Source: Apostichopus japonicus
Taxonomy: Eukaryota > Echinodermata > Holothuroidea > Aspidochirotida > Stichopodidae
DNA: 64,000 nt
Assembly (NCBI RefSeq): GCF_037975245.1
Contig: NC_092579.1
Coordinates: forward strand, 10,407,678-10,471,677
Reading direction: 5' to 3'
In this document: positions 11,105 to 24,180 of the stretch, in pieces
Layout: each line of letters starts with the position of its first letter
Position numbering within the stretch: position 1 is the stretch's first letter
The notes under the pieces: generated by a model
Databases searched by the model: none
What the model saw: only the letters and a program-made list of their open reading frames with translations
Told to the model about the DNA's origin: nothing
Translations under genes and position numbers: made by a program

Positions 11105-13974
11105 TGACTTTGCAAGTGTAAGGGTCCATGTTTAATGTTACCACAAAAAACATTACTATCTCTCTAGGGAGGGTGATTTATGTATAACATTTCCACTTTG
11201 CCCCATCCCCCATACCCAAGTGTTTTCGTAGGAAAATCTCGGTAAGTTTCACCTACAACAGCCCTCCTAATGCTAAACAACAGCCCAATCATTTAAGTTT
11301 GGAAAAAGGCAATGGTCCGGCAAAACTCTTCTTCGCACCAACATCATGCAGTATACTACTGCCAAGGGGGGGGGGGGAGGGGGCTCAATAACCTCTCATA
11401 AGTTGGTCTGATAGGATGAAACATCTCAACACGTTAAGGCTTCGAGCTTTGAAAAATGCCAGGTTATGTATCTTACATTAATGCAAACAAAGAGGCTTAC
11501 ATGGCTCTGCATGTAAGTAGAGCATAAAGAAACTCTAAATGTAAGCTAAAAAGAGCGCCCTCTGCTAATATTCATTTGTAAGTTGGCCACATTTGCATGC
11601 CATTTTATCCACTTGAGATCCTCAAATCGGGCAAAGACTATAAGCAATAGTGAGTCCCATCTGTGGTCTTGTACCAACAACAGAAGTTCCAAGACAACGT
11701 GACCTCCCCAGTGGCGTAGCCAACATTCTATTGTTAGGGGGCCAAGATTTTGCTTAAGGGGGGGGGGCAACCAGTGATGATTGATGGTAGGAATTACCAA
11801 GAAATATATCTATAAATGGGCACCTCGTCTGCACAAATACACATCCAATGGTTCAGTAGAACATGACACACTTTCACTTAATTTACATCTATTGTAGAGA
11901 CAGTCGTCGTGGTTTCTGCATAATTCCGCACATTATGAAAAGGATACAATGAATAAATTAGCTACTCTAATTTACAACATGCCCAGATTTCCACCCAAAC
12001 AAGTTTCACTAGGCCTATTGGGCCTATACGTGCAGTAAACATTCTCCACGAGTGGCATCATTGGTCGCTGAAAATGCACATGGGTTGCTAGCGTTAGTTT
12101 GTAATGGTGATACACCCGGCTAAATTATTGGCGCTTATTCTGTAGGACGATATTGATCAACCGTCTCCGTATGTGGGTATGATGAAGGCTCAAAATGTAT
12201 AATATCTCGGTCTGAGTACCAAGTTCTGACCTTATATGAAGTATGAACATGAGCCCTGAGGTATGAATACTTGTGATTAGAACTCGAAAAATGTAAGAAA
12301 GAAGTATTTGAATACATCATCGGATTTCATTTGGGGGGGTGGGGGCAAGACTGTAGAACAAAGCAATTGTTTTTGTGGGGGCATTGCATGGCCTCCCCTA
12401 GCTATATAGACTCGGTATGCATAATTATCCACCTTTTCATTCTCCTTCTCACTCTCTACAATAATACATTAGATCTTCCTGATAATTGCATCAATGGACC
12501 CAGCGAGTCAAATTGTACTATAAACAGTATTTTTTATGACGTTATATTGTGGAGCGGTATTTGGCGCCAATGTAAACTTTGCCCGACTGGCTTGAAATTC
12601 TATATTTAAATAATACAGACAAAGCTCATTCTTTCAATGTCATTTCGATTGCCACCGACCTCTGGTAACTTTCTTATCTTTTTTTTACATTTTTTTTATG
12701 CCTTTTTTAACATGCCGCCTTTTATTCAAGTAGAAAAGAAAGATATGAAACTTAAAAAGTAAGAGAAAGTGTCATGCTGTATAAACGCCACAAATTATTA
12801 TGCCATTGCATGATGTATTTCCGACTTATCAACGTGAACGCGTTTGACTACGTCACATCCGCTTGGAGTTAAAAGACGGGAAAATCGGGATTTAATTTAC
12901 AAAACGTACCTTTGCAATGAGCTCTTTCGAGGTAATTATAAGTTTCAAGTTCACAGATCTTTCCAGCCTGTACTGTGGGGAAGTTGCCTTAGAAAGTATT
13001 CTTATGAAGCGCCCTCACACGGAGAGCAACTTTCACTGAGCTAATACATGGATATCACGGTCTGCCATAATATGCATTCGGAGGTTCAGCTTCCTAGACC
13101 TTTTCATTTAGACACCATAATTAATCAGGCTAACCCTAATGGTATAAACCTATAGGGTTAGGGATAACTTCCAGCGGCCGCCATAATGGTTTGGAAATTC
13201 TTATCGAAGTAGAAAACCTTTCCGCTTAATGCCGCACATAGAAATTTTAGTTCCAAACAAGATTTTGACTTTCTTAATAAGACTTTAATATTTTGGACAT
13301 GCCATTCTCCTGTGATTATGTGACGTTATCACAGTCGTTTGGAAGTTGGGGAAGTTTTCCATGGAAACTATTAGTCCTGCAAGTTTCTTTCGATTTTTAG
13401 CCTCAGGTTGAAAAATATGGCCAGTTTAGCACTTTAACCCTTTTTAACTTCTAAACCGGAAGTGGTATGAGCTTCCGTCTCGAATATGTTTGGGAACTAG
13501 TGACCCACTAAGCCATACAATTAGAAGTTCGGACCCCCCCACCCCCTTCAAAGAAACCCCTCCCCCACTCTTACCGAATACCTTTGAGAAAACAGGCGTA
13601 TTGGACTATATAGGCTATAAAACATGTGCATTGTTGTGTATAGCTGATCAGGTGAAGGTTCATATAGAAGGTACGTGTATCATGAAATGGCCCTCATTTG
13701 TCACAGGGTCTCAACATTGCCTTACTGTATTTTATGTACCTAAAAGTTACAATTATGTCTCATTTAACCTCTTTTTTTACTAACACTTTTTTAAAAACTT
13801 TTCCGGGAGTCTGAGTTTAAAGGATTCCTTTTCTATCACTCTTGAACATATCTGCAGTACTGGTCAGTTGAAATAGTGACATGTAGGCATCACAATCGAA
13901 AGAATTAATATAATTATTTTGTGCACGTGAGATATAGGTGACCCTTATAAGATCCATTGATCAAACTGTGCATC
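11105..13974. other. Intergenic stretch with a possible single hAT-like end
   Basis: No gene recognised. At 11709-11721 the sequence CAGTGGCGTAGCC, followed by G-runs, looks like one end of a hAT-type element, but no matching inverted end was found. Other content is G-run tracts (about 11346, 11759, 12333), AT-rich sequence and ORFs below 100 codons without motifs. Confidence 0.4.
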
Positions 13975-15130
13975 ATAATAGTAGCATAGTATGCCCTTTT
14001 CGCACCTTTTTGGGAGGTGGAAGTGGAGGTGGAATGAGATGGATTAATTGGGGGCGTCCTTCGTGAATGATATTATTCGGGGCTGACAGCCCTATGAGAG
14101 GTGCGAACAATATAGCCCGGCAGCCCAGTGCACTTTGATCAAACGAACGAGGTACCAATATCTGAGTATTGGAACATTTGTGGAAAAACCCAGTATATCC
14201 AAAAGTGAATGTCTGCCGTGGTCGCTCTGCTGCATGTGGCCCCTGGGGCTGGTTAAAGGGGGCCCAAAAATGCATCTGATCAAACGAACGAGGTACCACT
14301 TGAAACCAATGTCAACTTAATGCATGAATGCCACATAGTACTGAATGGCCCATGCCAGACAAATTTTCTGCTGCAAAGGGCCCGCCAGACGCTGCCCAAA
14401 TATGGCCCAAATGCCCATTAGCGTAGCACTGACCCAGATTAAATATGCAAGGTACCACTCAAAACCGGTTTGGAATGTTCGGGTTGATCTTACAGACTAT
14501 GGAAATCATCATGCCAGACAAATTTTCTGCTACAAAGGGCCCGCCAGACGCCCCAAAAGGGCCCCTAAAATTCATTTGATCAAACGAACGAGGTACCACT
14601 TGAAACCAATGTCAACTAAATGCATGAATGCCACAAAGTACTGAATGGCCTATGCCAGACAAATTTTCTACTGCTAAGGGCCCGCCAGACGCTGCCCAGA
14701 CATTACTATTTGTACTTTATTGGTTGACGGGGTGTTGCACAAAAATTCATTAAATAAAATAATAAATAAATAAATAAATAAAAAACTGTAAAACATTGCT
14801 TTCTTTTCATTTTAAAATGACATTGTATTCAAAATATAGGGTTTTCCACATGTCCAAGTGTATAGGGGTCAACCAAGAGTCATGCGTTTTTGTTTTGTTT
14901 TAACAATCATGAAGTTTAATAAGCTATTATTATTATTATTTTATTATTTTTTAACACTTAAATAGGATAAAGCAAAGTTAAAAAAAAAAATTATAATAAA
15001 AGCAATGAGCGCATTGTTCGCACCTCTCATAGGGCTGTCAGCACCGAATAATATCATTCACGTTAGACGCCAACTAATCCACCTCCACCTCCCAAAAGGT
15101 GCGAAAAGGGCATACTATACTAATCATATT
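13975..15130. mobile_element. TIR element with ~120-bp arms
   Basis: About 13982-14112 and 15010-15124 are inverted copies. The outer part reads ATAGTATGCCCTTTTCGCAC on the left and is mirrored on the right, continuing through the GGGAGGTGG zone to GCCCTATGAGAGGTGCGAAC. The interior holds a satellite-like block (14115-14700) and an AT-rich part with an AAAT microsatellite (about 14755-14782). The exact ends and target duplication were not resolved; a TA at each edge is possible. No transposase ORF. Confidence 0.7.
14115..14700 (+). repeat. Satellite block, ~300-bp composite unit, forward orientation
   Basis: Units contain CAAACGAACGAGGTACCACT and a second half with AAATATGCAAGGTACCACTC. Each half is followed by GCCAGACAAATTTTCTGCT and GGGCCCGCCAGACGC. 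CAAACGAACGAGG recurs at about 14280 and 14581, a spacing of about 300 bp made of two related half-units. The first ~150 bp (14115-14270) is a separate lead-in that is also found, inverted, at about 19800-19957. Short ORFs here are shadows of the repeat. Confidence 0.85.
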
Positions 15131-16126
15131 CCGTGTATTATACAGGAGGATATTATACAGGGGGAACAGTGAACCTGGTCTGGTAGATCTACACGTCGTC
15201 GTCACCCCCCATGAAGGCAATAAAAAGGGGGGGGGGGGGTTATATTACTCTATCTTTCTTGCCGTTATGTAAAAAACGCTATTTTAATATTCATGCAGGA
15301 AATATAGCAGAAAAAGTTAACTTTTCAGATTTTGTGTGCATGTTTTTGTGGTATAATTTGGTATTCGGTATTATGTTAATGACTAGGTTTTTTCAACTTC
15401 ATCTGATTTTAAGAGCAAAATCGGGTTAAATAAGTACTTCATAATCGCACGTAAAGAAATGGAACACCTCTGGTTCATATGGGTTGATAGTTGGATGCGG
15501 GAGCACTCCTTACTTCCGCAAATTGTTCTCAGCTGTTATTGCTATATTTCGAATCAGCCTCCTGAACTTTGGTCCGGCAGTTAGCTATTCAAACATCTTA
15601 CATCACTGCTCATTTATTAGCCGTGCTGCTGGGGTATTTTTCTTTATTATTCACTTTTTCTTAAAGGATGAGTACATCATTTACAAAAGGGCAACGAGCA
15701 GCCTAGTAATGAGCAAATAAGAAACCAGAAAGTCAAAGATTTAGTGATTCCTTGTGTAAGTTTAGTGGTTTTCCGTACTGGCGTGCCCTCCCAAAAGTAT
15801 GATGACTCATGGGAGAGAAGTTGCAAAGATAACACAGAAACAAAAGATTAACGGTTTACTTGAATAATTTAATAACTCAACTGGAGCAACGGCTTACTTG
15901 AATAAATTAACAACTCAACTGGAGCAAACTAAATATAAAATATCAAACATAAGTTACTTACAAGTCACAATCTCACTACACATATATATGAATCAAACGT
16001 ACTCACTCGCTCACAAGTGTTGGCCGGTCAACCATCCGTACTCACCGCCTCATTCATAAGCTCTGCCAAACGTTTTCAAACACAAGAAAGTTCTATCACA
16101 CCACACGCACACACTCACACCAGTTG
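15131..16126. other. Intergenic, short tandem duplication
   Basis: About 15855-15925 contains two copies of a ~48-bp stretch ending in AACTCAACTGGAGCAA. A G-run lies at about 15227-15239. No gene recognised; ORFs are under 80 codons. Confidence 0.5.
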
Positions 16127-16189
16127 CACGCATATGGTAGGCCATACGGGAAATAATTGCTGATATAATGTCCATACGAATTAAAATTA

Positions 16190-16380
16190 TTACCGGTATT
16201 AATTCTATTTAATACCGGCATTAATTTTTCAGCCAATCACCATGTAGCTTCATATGCCGGTATTAAATAGAATTAATACGGACATTAAATAGAATTAATG
16301 CGGGCATTATATAGAATTAATACGGGCATTAAATAAAATCAGTAGGGGCATTAAATAGAGTTAATACCGGCATTAAATTG
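16190..16380 (+). repeat. Left subterminal motif array (AGAATTAAT type)
   Basis: Imperfect copies of a ~22-bp unit containing AAATAGAATTAATACGGGCA, with some inverted copies near the very end. It mirrors the array at 18410-18590. Short repeated motifs near both ends are commonly transposase-binding sites in DNA transposons; that role is inferred. Confidence 0.8.
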
Positions 16381-17343
16381 ATCAATCACATTAGCGAATT
16401 TTGAAGCTGTTATAATGCTCTGAGCTAGTGTTAATCCCTCTTACTGTAGCGTGAAAGCAGCGCAGTTATTTCTGCTGTAGGAACAGGGGGTGGGAGCCGG
16501 AGGCCTCTGGGGAAACGTGCCCCCCCATTTCTTTTCCAAAATAGCAAATGTGCCCTACTGGCAAGCATACTAACACATCATATATATTTAAGTGATATGG
16601 CCGGTGTGTATCGGTTTATAGCATAACGAGTGGTGGTTGTGGAATGAGATAGTGCCCCTACTTTTTGGAAGCTTCCTCCCCCTGTGTAGATCGCAAAGTA
16701 CAACGCAATGGCACGCATTACAGACAAAGTACAATATCTGCGTGATTTCGTCAAGAAGCGAACGATACTTGTAGGTTATTGACAAATGTTGACTCCCAAT
16801 CCCACACAATCCGATGTTTTACCAGTTCGCAATGCTTTGAACCGGTTTGTTAATTTTCGAAGAGCATTACGCTATGCAAAGCTTGGAAGACTCCTGAATG
16901 AAGACGAGTGCAATTTCGCATCAATGTCTCTGGATGAACTAACGGGGGAAGTTTCACGCCCGGCAGCGATTTTTTTTTTCCCAAACAGGTTCTCAATTGT
17001 GTATAAATAGTCGCTCATGATTGGTCGGAAAAGTTACGTCATAACAATAAACCCTTCACTTCGAGGTTATCAAAATGTCTGCATCCATTCATTGCAACGA
17101 AGATATACCCGTTCAAAATTACCCGCAGCTTTTCGTAAATATATGTAGATGTGTTTGGAATTGGTTTAGACATAATGAGCACACTAGTATTGGATGATCT
17201 ACTTTGATCGAAGATTTCTGTGAAGGCATTTATCGATAACATCGCACAGTGAAAGTTTCGTACAGGGGTACATAACACATGCGATATAGGCCTATATGTA
17301 TTATAACTGTGTACACAGTGCAGTGACGGAAATACATATACTG

Positions 17344-17646
17344 TAGCATGGTGGGCTCATAATTGACGCACTTAAGGATTTGATCAACGATTTCTATCAA
17401 GGAAAAATCAAAATCACTCAACTGTATGTGTTTTTCATATGTGTGGTTCCTCAGAAATGTAATGATCTCAATATATATATTGTTCTGTGCATATGCAATG
17501 TACAATTGACAAGAACTTGACCACAAAATTTCTGCCGTGTCAAGTTCTTTCATACCCCTAAATTGACACATTCGTCGATAAGCTAACTGTAGTGAAGGCT
17601 TTAGAATACATCCATTGACTTTAGATGCTGTTTGCTATACTTTGAG
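17344..17646 (-). pseudogene. Conserved coding-like segment of the TIR element, unknown protein
   Basis: The minus-strand frame from 17571 contains GMKELDTAEILWSSS, then IEIITFLRNHTYEKHIQLSD and SLIEIVDQILKCVNYE. The same DNA, diverged and oppositely oriented, is at 38955-39277. There the protein-like stretch IYEKHIQLSD.DFSLI.IVDQILKCVNYE is kept in frame while neighbouring parts shift frame. Shared sequence at two loci shows it is mobile. I do not recognise the protein; it may be a remnant of an element-encoded gene or a captured host exon. Confidence 0.4.
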
Positions 17647-18409
17647 ACTCTAAGCTTAGACAGATCAGGTCCCAGAGAGTAGTGTTGTCCATGATATTGA
17701 GGAAATGTTGATTATTTTTAGGGTGGGATTTCCAAATGCCCAAAAAATGAACGTACAAAACCGGGGGGAAGGGTGTTAAAAGCTTAAAAATTCCACAATT
17801 TGGTCATCAAATAGCTGAAATGGATTCAAACTCATGAAATATGTAATTCTGCTTGACTGCAAAAAGTTTAGGTGGCCTGCTCTATCGTTGCTAGTAATAA
17901 TTGAAGGTGCGTCAATTACGAGGGTGCGTCAATTATGAAGCCTTGACTATACACTAAACTGTTTTGCGTATATTCATTCAAGGCTGAACTCGCGTCGTGA
18001 AGTTGATTTTGGTGTAGGCCTATACCCATTCCACGAAACGAATTCCGATTTCAATAGAACGGCTGACGAATCTTGGATGGCGTAAACACGAAACCGATAG
18101 AATGTAGCGTATGTATCATAAGTAAGGTCAACATGTTATCCAAGCATTAAAAGTAAAAGTTAGGGCGTTTGCAGGGAAACCGCGTAACAAGACTTTATTA
18201 AGTGTCAGTGTGTAACTCAGTGTATGTCTTCGAACTAAGCGTTTGATGCTGACGTCACGAGCAATCTGATTGGCTGAAAACTCCGTAATTGAGAACCTGT
18301 TTGGGAAAAAAAATTCGCCGCCCGGCACACTAGCTGGAATCTTGTTAATAACATTGTATATTACACGTATAGCGCAACTAAAGTTGCAGTGCCAACTAAA
18401 CAAACATGG

Positions 18410-18590
18410 TCTAATACATGCCCGTATTAATTCTATTTAATACCCGTATTAATTCTATTTAATGCCCGTATTAATTCTATTTAATGCCCATATTAATTCT
18501 ATTTAATACCGGCATATGAAGCTGCATGGTGATTGGCTGAGAATTAATGCCGGTATTAAATAGAATTAATACCGGTTAAAATTTTAATTC
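18410..18590 (-). repeat. Right subterminal motif array (AGAATTAAT type)
   Basis: Inverted counterpart of 16190-16380. Four to five units read as CCCGTATTAATTCTATTTAA, followed by the conserved end segment that includes GCATGGTGATTGGCTGAGAA. Confidence 0.8.
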
Positions 18591-18941
18591 GTATGGACAT
18601 TAAATCAGCAATTATTTCCCGTATGGCCTACCATACACGCACGCACCACAAACAGCGTGCCGCGCCCGATACGTTTGAATCCTCTGTTACGTAATTAAAC
18701 AGCGATGCGTCGATACAAGCGCACCATAGCTACACTATATACATTTTCGCCCACACAAGAATACGCCTATCGTTACAATCGCTCATTTACACTTGCCCAT
18801 TGGAGATATTTCGTTAAGGCTTTGATTTCAACTTGAGAGATTTGGATATATCGTGTTTGTAGGTCATTCACATTTTGGGCTGTATTGATCTAAAATGAGT
18901 TTTGACCTTCACCAAACTGAGTAAACGTTTGTACGTACATG

Positions 18942-19957
18942 CCCATTATCGAAGAATTGACCCAATTAAATATGCAAGGTACCACTCAAAACCGGTTTGG
19001 AATGTTCGGGTTGATCTTACAGACTATGGAAATCATCATGCCAGACAAATTTTCTGCTACAAAGGGGCCAACAGATACACTAAAAAAAGGCCCCCAAATG
19101 GGCTACGATGCTACGATAATGGGTATTTGGGCCATATTTGGGGCGTCTGGCGGGCCCTTAGCAGCAGAAAATTTGTCTGGCATGGGCCATTCAGTACTTT
19201 GTGGCATTCATGCATTAAGTTGACATTGGTTTCAAGTGGTACCTCGTTCGTTTGATCAAACGCATTTTTAGGGGCCCTTTTGAGGCGTCTGGCGGGCCCT
19301 TTGTAGCAGAAAATTTGTCTGGCATGATGATTTCCATAGTCTGTAAGATCAACCCGAACATTCCAAACCGGTTTTGAGTGGTACCTTGCATATTTAATCT
19401 GGGTCAATGCTACGATAATGGGCATTTGGGCAATATTTGGGGCGTCTGGCGGGCCCTTTGCAGCAGAAAATTTGTCTGGCATGGGCCATTCAGTACTTTG
19501 TGGCATTCTTGCATTAAGTTGACATTGGTTTCAAGTGGTACCTCGTTCGTTTGATCAGATGCATTTTTAGGGGCCCTTTTGGGGCGTCTGGCGGGCCCTT
19601 TGCAGCAGAAAATTTGTCTGGCATGGACCATTCAGTACTTTGTGGCATTCATGCATTAAGTTGACATTGGTTTCAAGTGGTACCTCGTTCGTTTGATCAA
19701 ATGCATTTTTAGGGGCCCTTTTGAGGCGTCTGGCGGGCCCTTTGTAGCAGAAAATTTGTCTGGCATGATGATTACCTCATTCGTTTGATCAGATGCATTT
19801 TTGGGCCCCCTTTAACCGACCCCAGGGGCCACATGCAGCAGAGGGACCACGGCAGACATCCACTTTTGGATATACTGGGTTTTTCCACAAATGTTCCAAT
19901 ACTCAGATATTGGTACCTCGTTCGTTTGATGAAGGTGCACGGGGCTGCCGGGCTAGT
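18942..19957 (-). repeat. Satellite block, mostly reverse orientation
   Basis: The same ~300-bp composite satellite as 14115-14700. The first ~135 bp (18945-19080) run forward; from about 19100 the orientation flips. CAAGTGGTACCTCGTTCGTT occurs near 19235, 19533 and 19676, so one interval is a whole unit and the next a half-unit. The block ends with the lead-in segment inverted (about 19800-19957). This block has no flanking TIRs like those at 13975-15130. The overlapping ORFs of up to 131 codons are repeat shadows. Confidence 0.85.
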
Positions 19958-20465
19958 AGTGCAGACGCCTGTAACCTTTGGACTTGCTTGATCAGTTCAT
20001 TTGGGTATCGCTTATTTCGGTTAAAGCTACGATCTTAGCTCAACATATCTGACAACTGTGCTTGCAGTGGCTTGCATGAATTTATCAATTTTAGTCATGG
20101 TAACGCTAAAATCTGACATATCAAAATATTATCGCTTACTATAAAGACACTGGACAGAGAGAAATACAGGAACTTACGCGAAATGCTGCGCGTACACCGG
20201 TTTCGTTGCGACAGTTTTGTACGGATGCCTGATCCGGACGATGAAATGATATAGGCTTGTGCATCATGATCGTAGGGCAGAAACATGTTTGTGATGACAG
20301 TATGGTCGATGCTGGGTACCGTAGAATGGGTTTTCTGAAAACTACTTCTCTTGACTTCAAAGGAAATTTGACACGCATGAAATTCCACAGCGATTTTGTT
20401 CTCACCAAAGGCAATTCACGTGCTTTGTTTGTAAATTAACGTAATTTCACTTTTAGAGTAATTTT
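19958..20465. other. Intergenic, nothing recognised
   Basis: ORFs under 100 codons on both strands without family motifs. No repeats apparent. Confidence 0.4.
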
Positions 20466-20469
20466 TTTA

Positions 20470-20775
20470 CAAGATTTTTAGACATTCACCTCTGCTGACC
20501 TCAAATGACCGTTTACCCGCGTCCAATATAATAGGGATCTTCTACACAATATGGGCCATCTACATACTAAGTATGAAATCCCTCCAAGTTACCCCTTCTT
20601 ATAAGATATCGTGTTTACGAGCAGTTTAAAAGGTTTTAGTTTGACCTCTGGTGACCTCAAATGACCTTTGACCTCCACCAAAAACAATAGGAGTCTTTTA
20701 CCTAATATGGGTTACCCACAGGTAGTGTATGAGTTAATTCCATGTTTCAATTATTGAGATATCTTGTTTACAAGA
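20470..20775 (+). repeat. Two diverged ~165-bp tandem copies with GACCTC motifs
   Basis: TCTGCTGACCTCAAATGACC (about 20490) and TCTGGTGACCTCAAATGACC (about 20650) start two similar stretches, each with a following AATAGG and an ATATGGG segment and a GAGATATC/AGATATC plus GTTTACAAG end. The GACCTTTGACCTC style recurs near 51600. Confidence 0.65.
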
Positions 20776-21129
20776 AAATGTCACATACACACACACACAT
20801 ACAAACCCACACAATCACCATCGCATTGATTTCTTCAGCCTTTGGCAAGGAATCAAAAAGAGGTCTGTTTCTGGATGAAATGCCCCAGAAAACTACAGCA
20901 ACTGAATTACAATGACTCCAACTTTTCTTTCTTATTCTTTTTATTTCAAACCAAAAATATAGTATAAATGTAAAAATTACACGAGGTACACAAACTATGA
21001 ATATATAGGGTAAGAGAAAAGATGTGATAAGGAGCTTGAAATAAACTTGATTGAAATGTACTGTAAAAGTCATTACAATCCCAGCTGCCTATACCACTCC
21101 ACCCTCTCCGAAGACTTGATAATAGTAAA

Positions 21130-23675
<2,546 letters not shown>

Positions 23676-23678
23676 GTG

Positions 23679-24180
23679 CACGGGAAAAAAACACGCGTTT
23701 AAATCGCCGTTTTCAGTCTGTAATTGCGACGTAAATTCCGAGTTCCAGCCTGTTTCCGTTACGTTTCCACTCCTGAAACTAGTGATTAAGGTTAGCTTAC
23801 GACCCAACTTAAACGCGTGAGTTTTCCGCGTTCGCGATGACTTATTTACCGAGTACGCGGTGACCGTAAACGCCAAGTGTCATCCAAATACGGTGAAGCT
23901 CACTTAATCGTGCGGTTTCAGGGAAGGGTAATCTTTACGTTTCCGGTCACAATTACAACAGATTCGCTACTTTAAACATGACCGTTAATCTGTAGTTTAC
24001 GTTTGAATCCAGCAGTAAACTTCTCGCATTGATCATCGTAAACGCCATGATTACACCAATATATACGGTGAAACGTGGTCATCGTAAACACATTACTTAC
24101 GACCAATACAGGGGCTGGGCTTATTCGCCACGTTTAGGGAGTCTTAATCGGGTTGATTAGGCTGAGAAATACACGGACCA
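23679..24180 (+). repeat. Left subterminal zone rich in CGTAA/TTACG
   Basis: GTAAACG, TTTACG, CGTAAA and GTTTCCG words are dense and imperfectly repeated in both orientations. The composition differs sharply from the AT-rich sequence that follows at 24190. Likely transposase-binding or subterminal repeats by analogy with EnSpm-type elements. Confidence 0.75.

Larger units (their letters stand above)
16133..18635. mobile_element. 2.5-kb TIR element with repeated subterminal motif, possible 6-bp duplication CACGCA
   Basis: The left end reads TATGGTAGGCCATACGGGAA and the right end is its inverse (GGCCTACCATA). Inverted similarity continues inward for about 240 bp. Each end carries several copies of a ~22-bp motif built on TTAAATAGAATTAATACGGG (about 16255-16375 and 18415-18515). 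CACGCA flanks both sides (16127-16132 and 18636-18641), but the flanks are CA-rich, so this may be chance. Inner inverted similarity is also seen around CCCAAACAGGTTCTCAATT (about 16980 and 18290). No intact transposase; one conserved segment is listed separately. Confidence 0.8.

Noticed and set aside
11709-11721. Complete hAT element from CAGTGGCGTAGCC
   Set aside because: No matching inverted end or 8-bp duplication was found nearby, so only a possible single end is noted. The same applies to CCTACGCCACTG at 26499-26510.
13124-13165. Telomere-like GGGTTAGGGA
   Set aside because: A single short occurrence with its loose inverse nearby; not an array.
14345-19631. Repeated ORFs containing ARQIFCCKGPARR or similar
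   Set aside because: They fall on the 300-bp satellite in both orientations; frames are not conserved between units.
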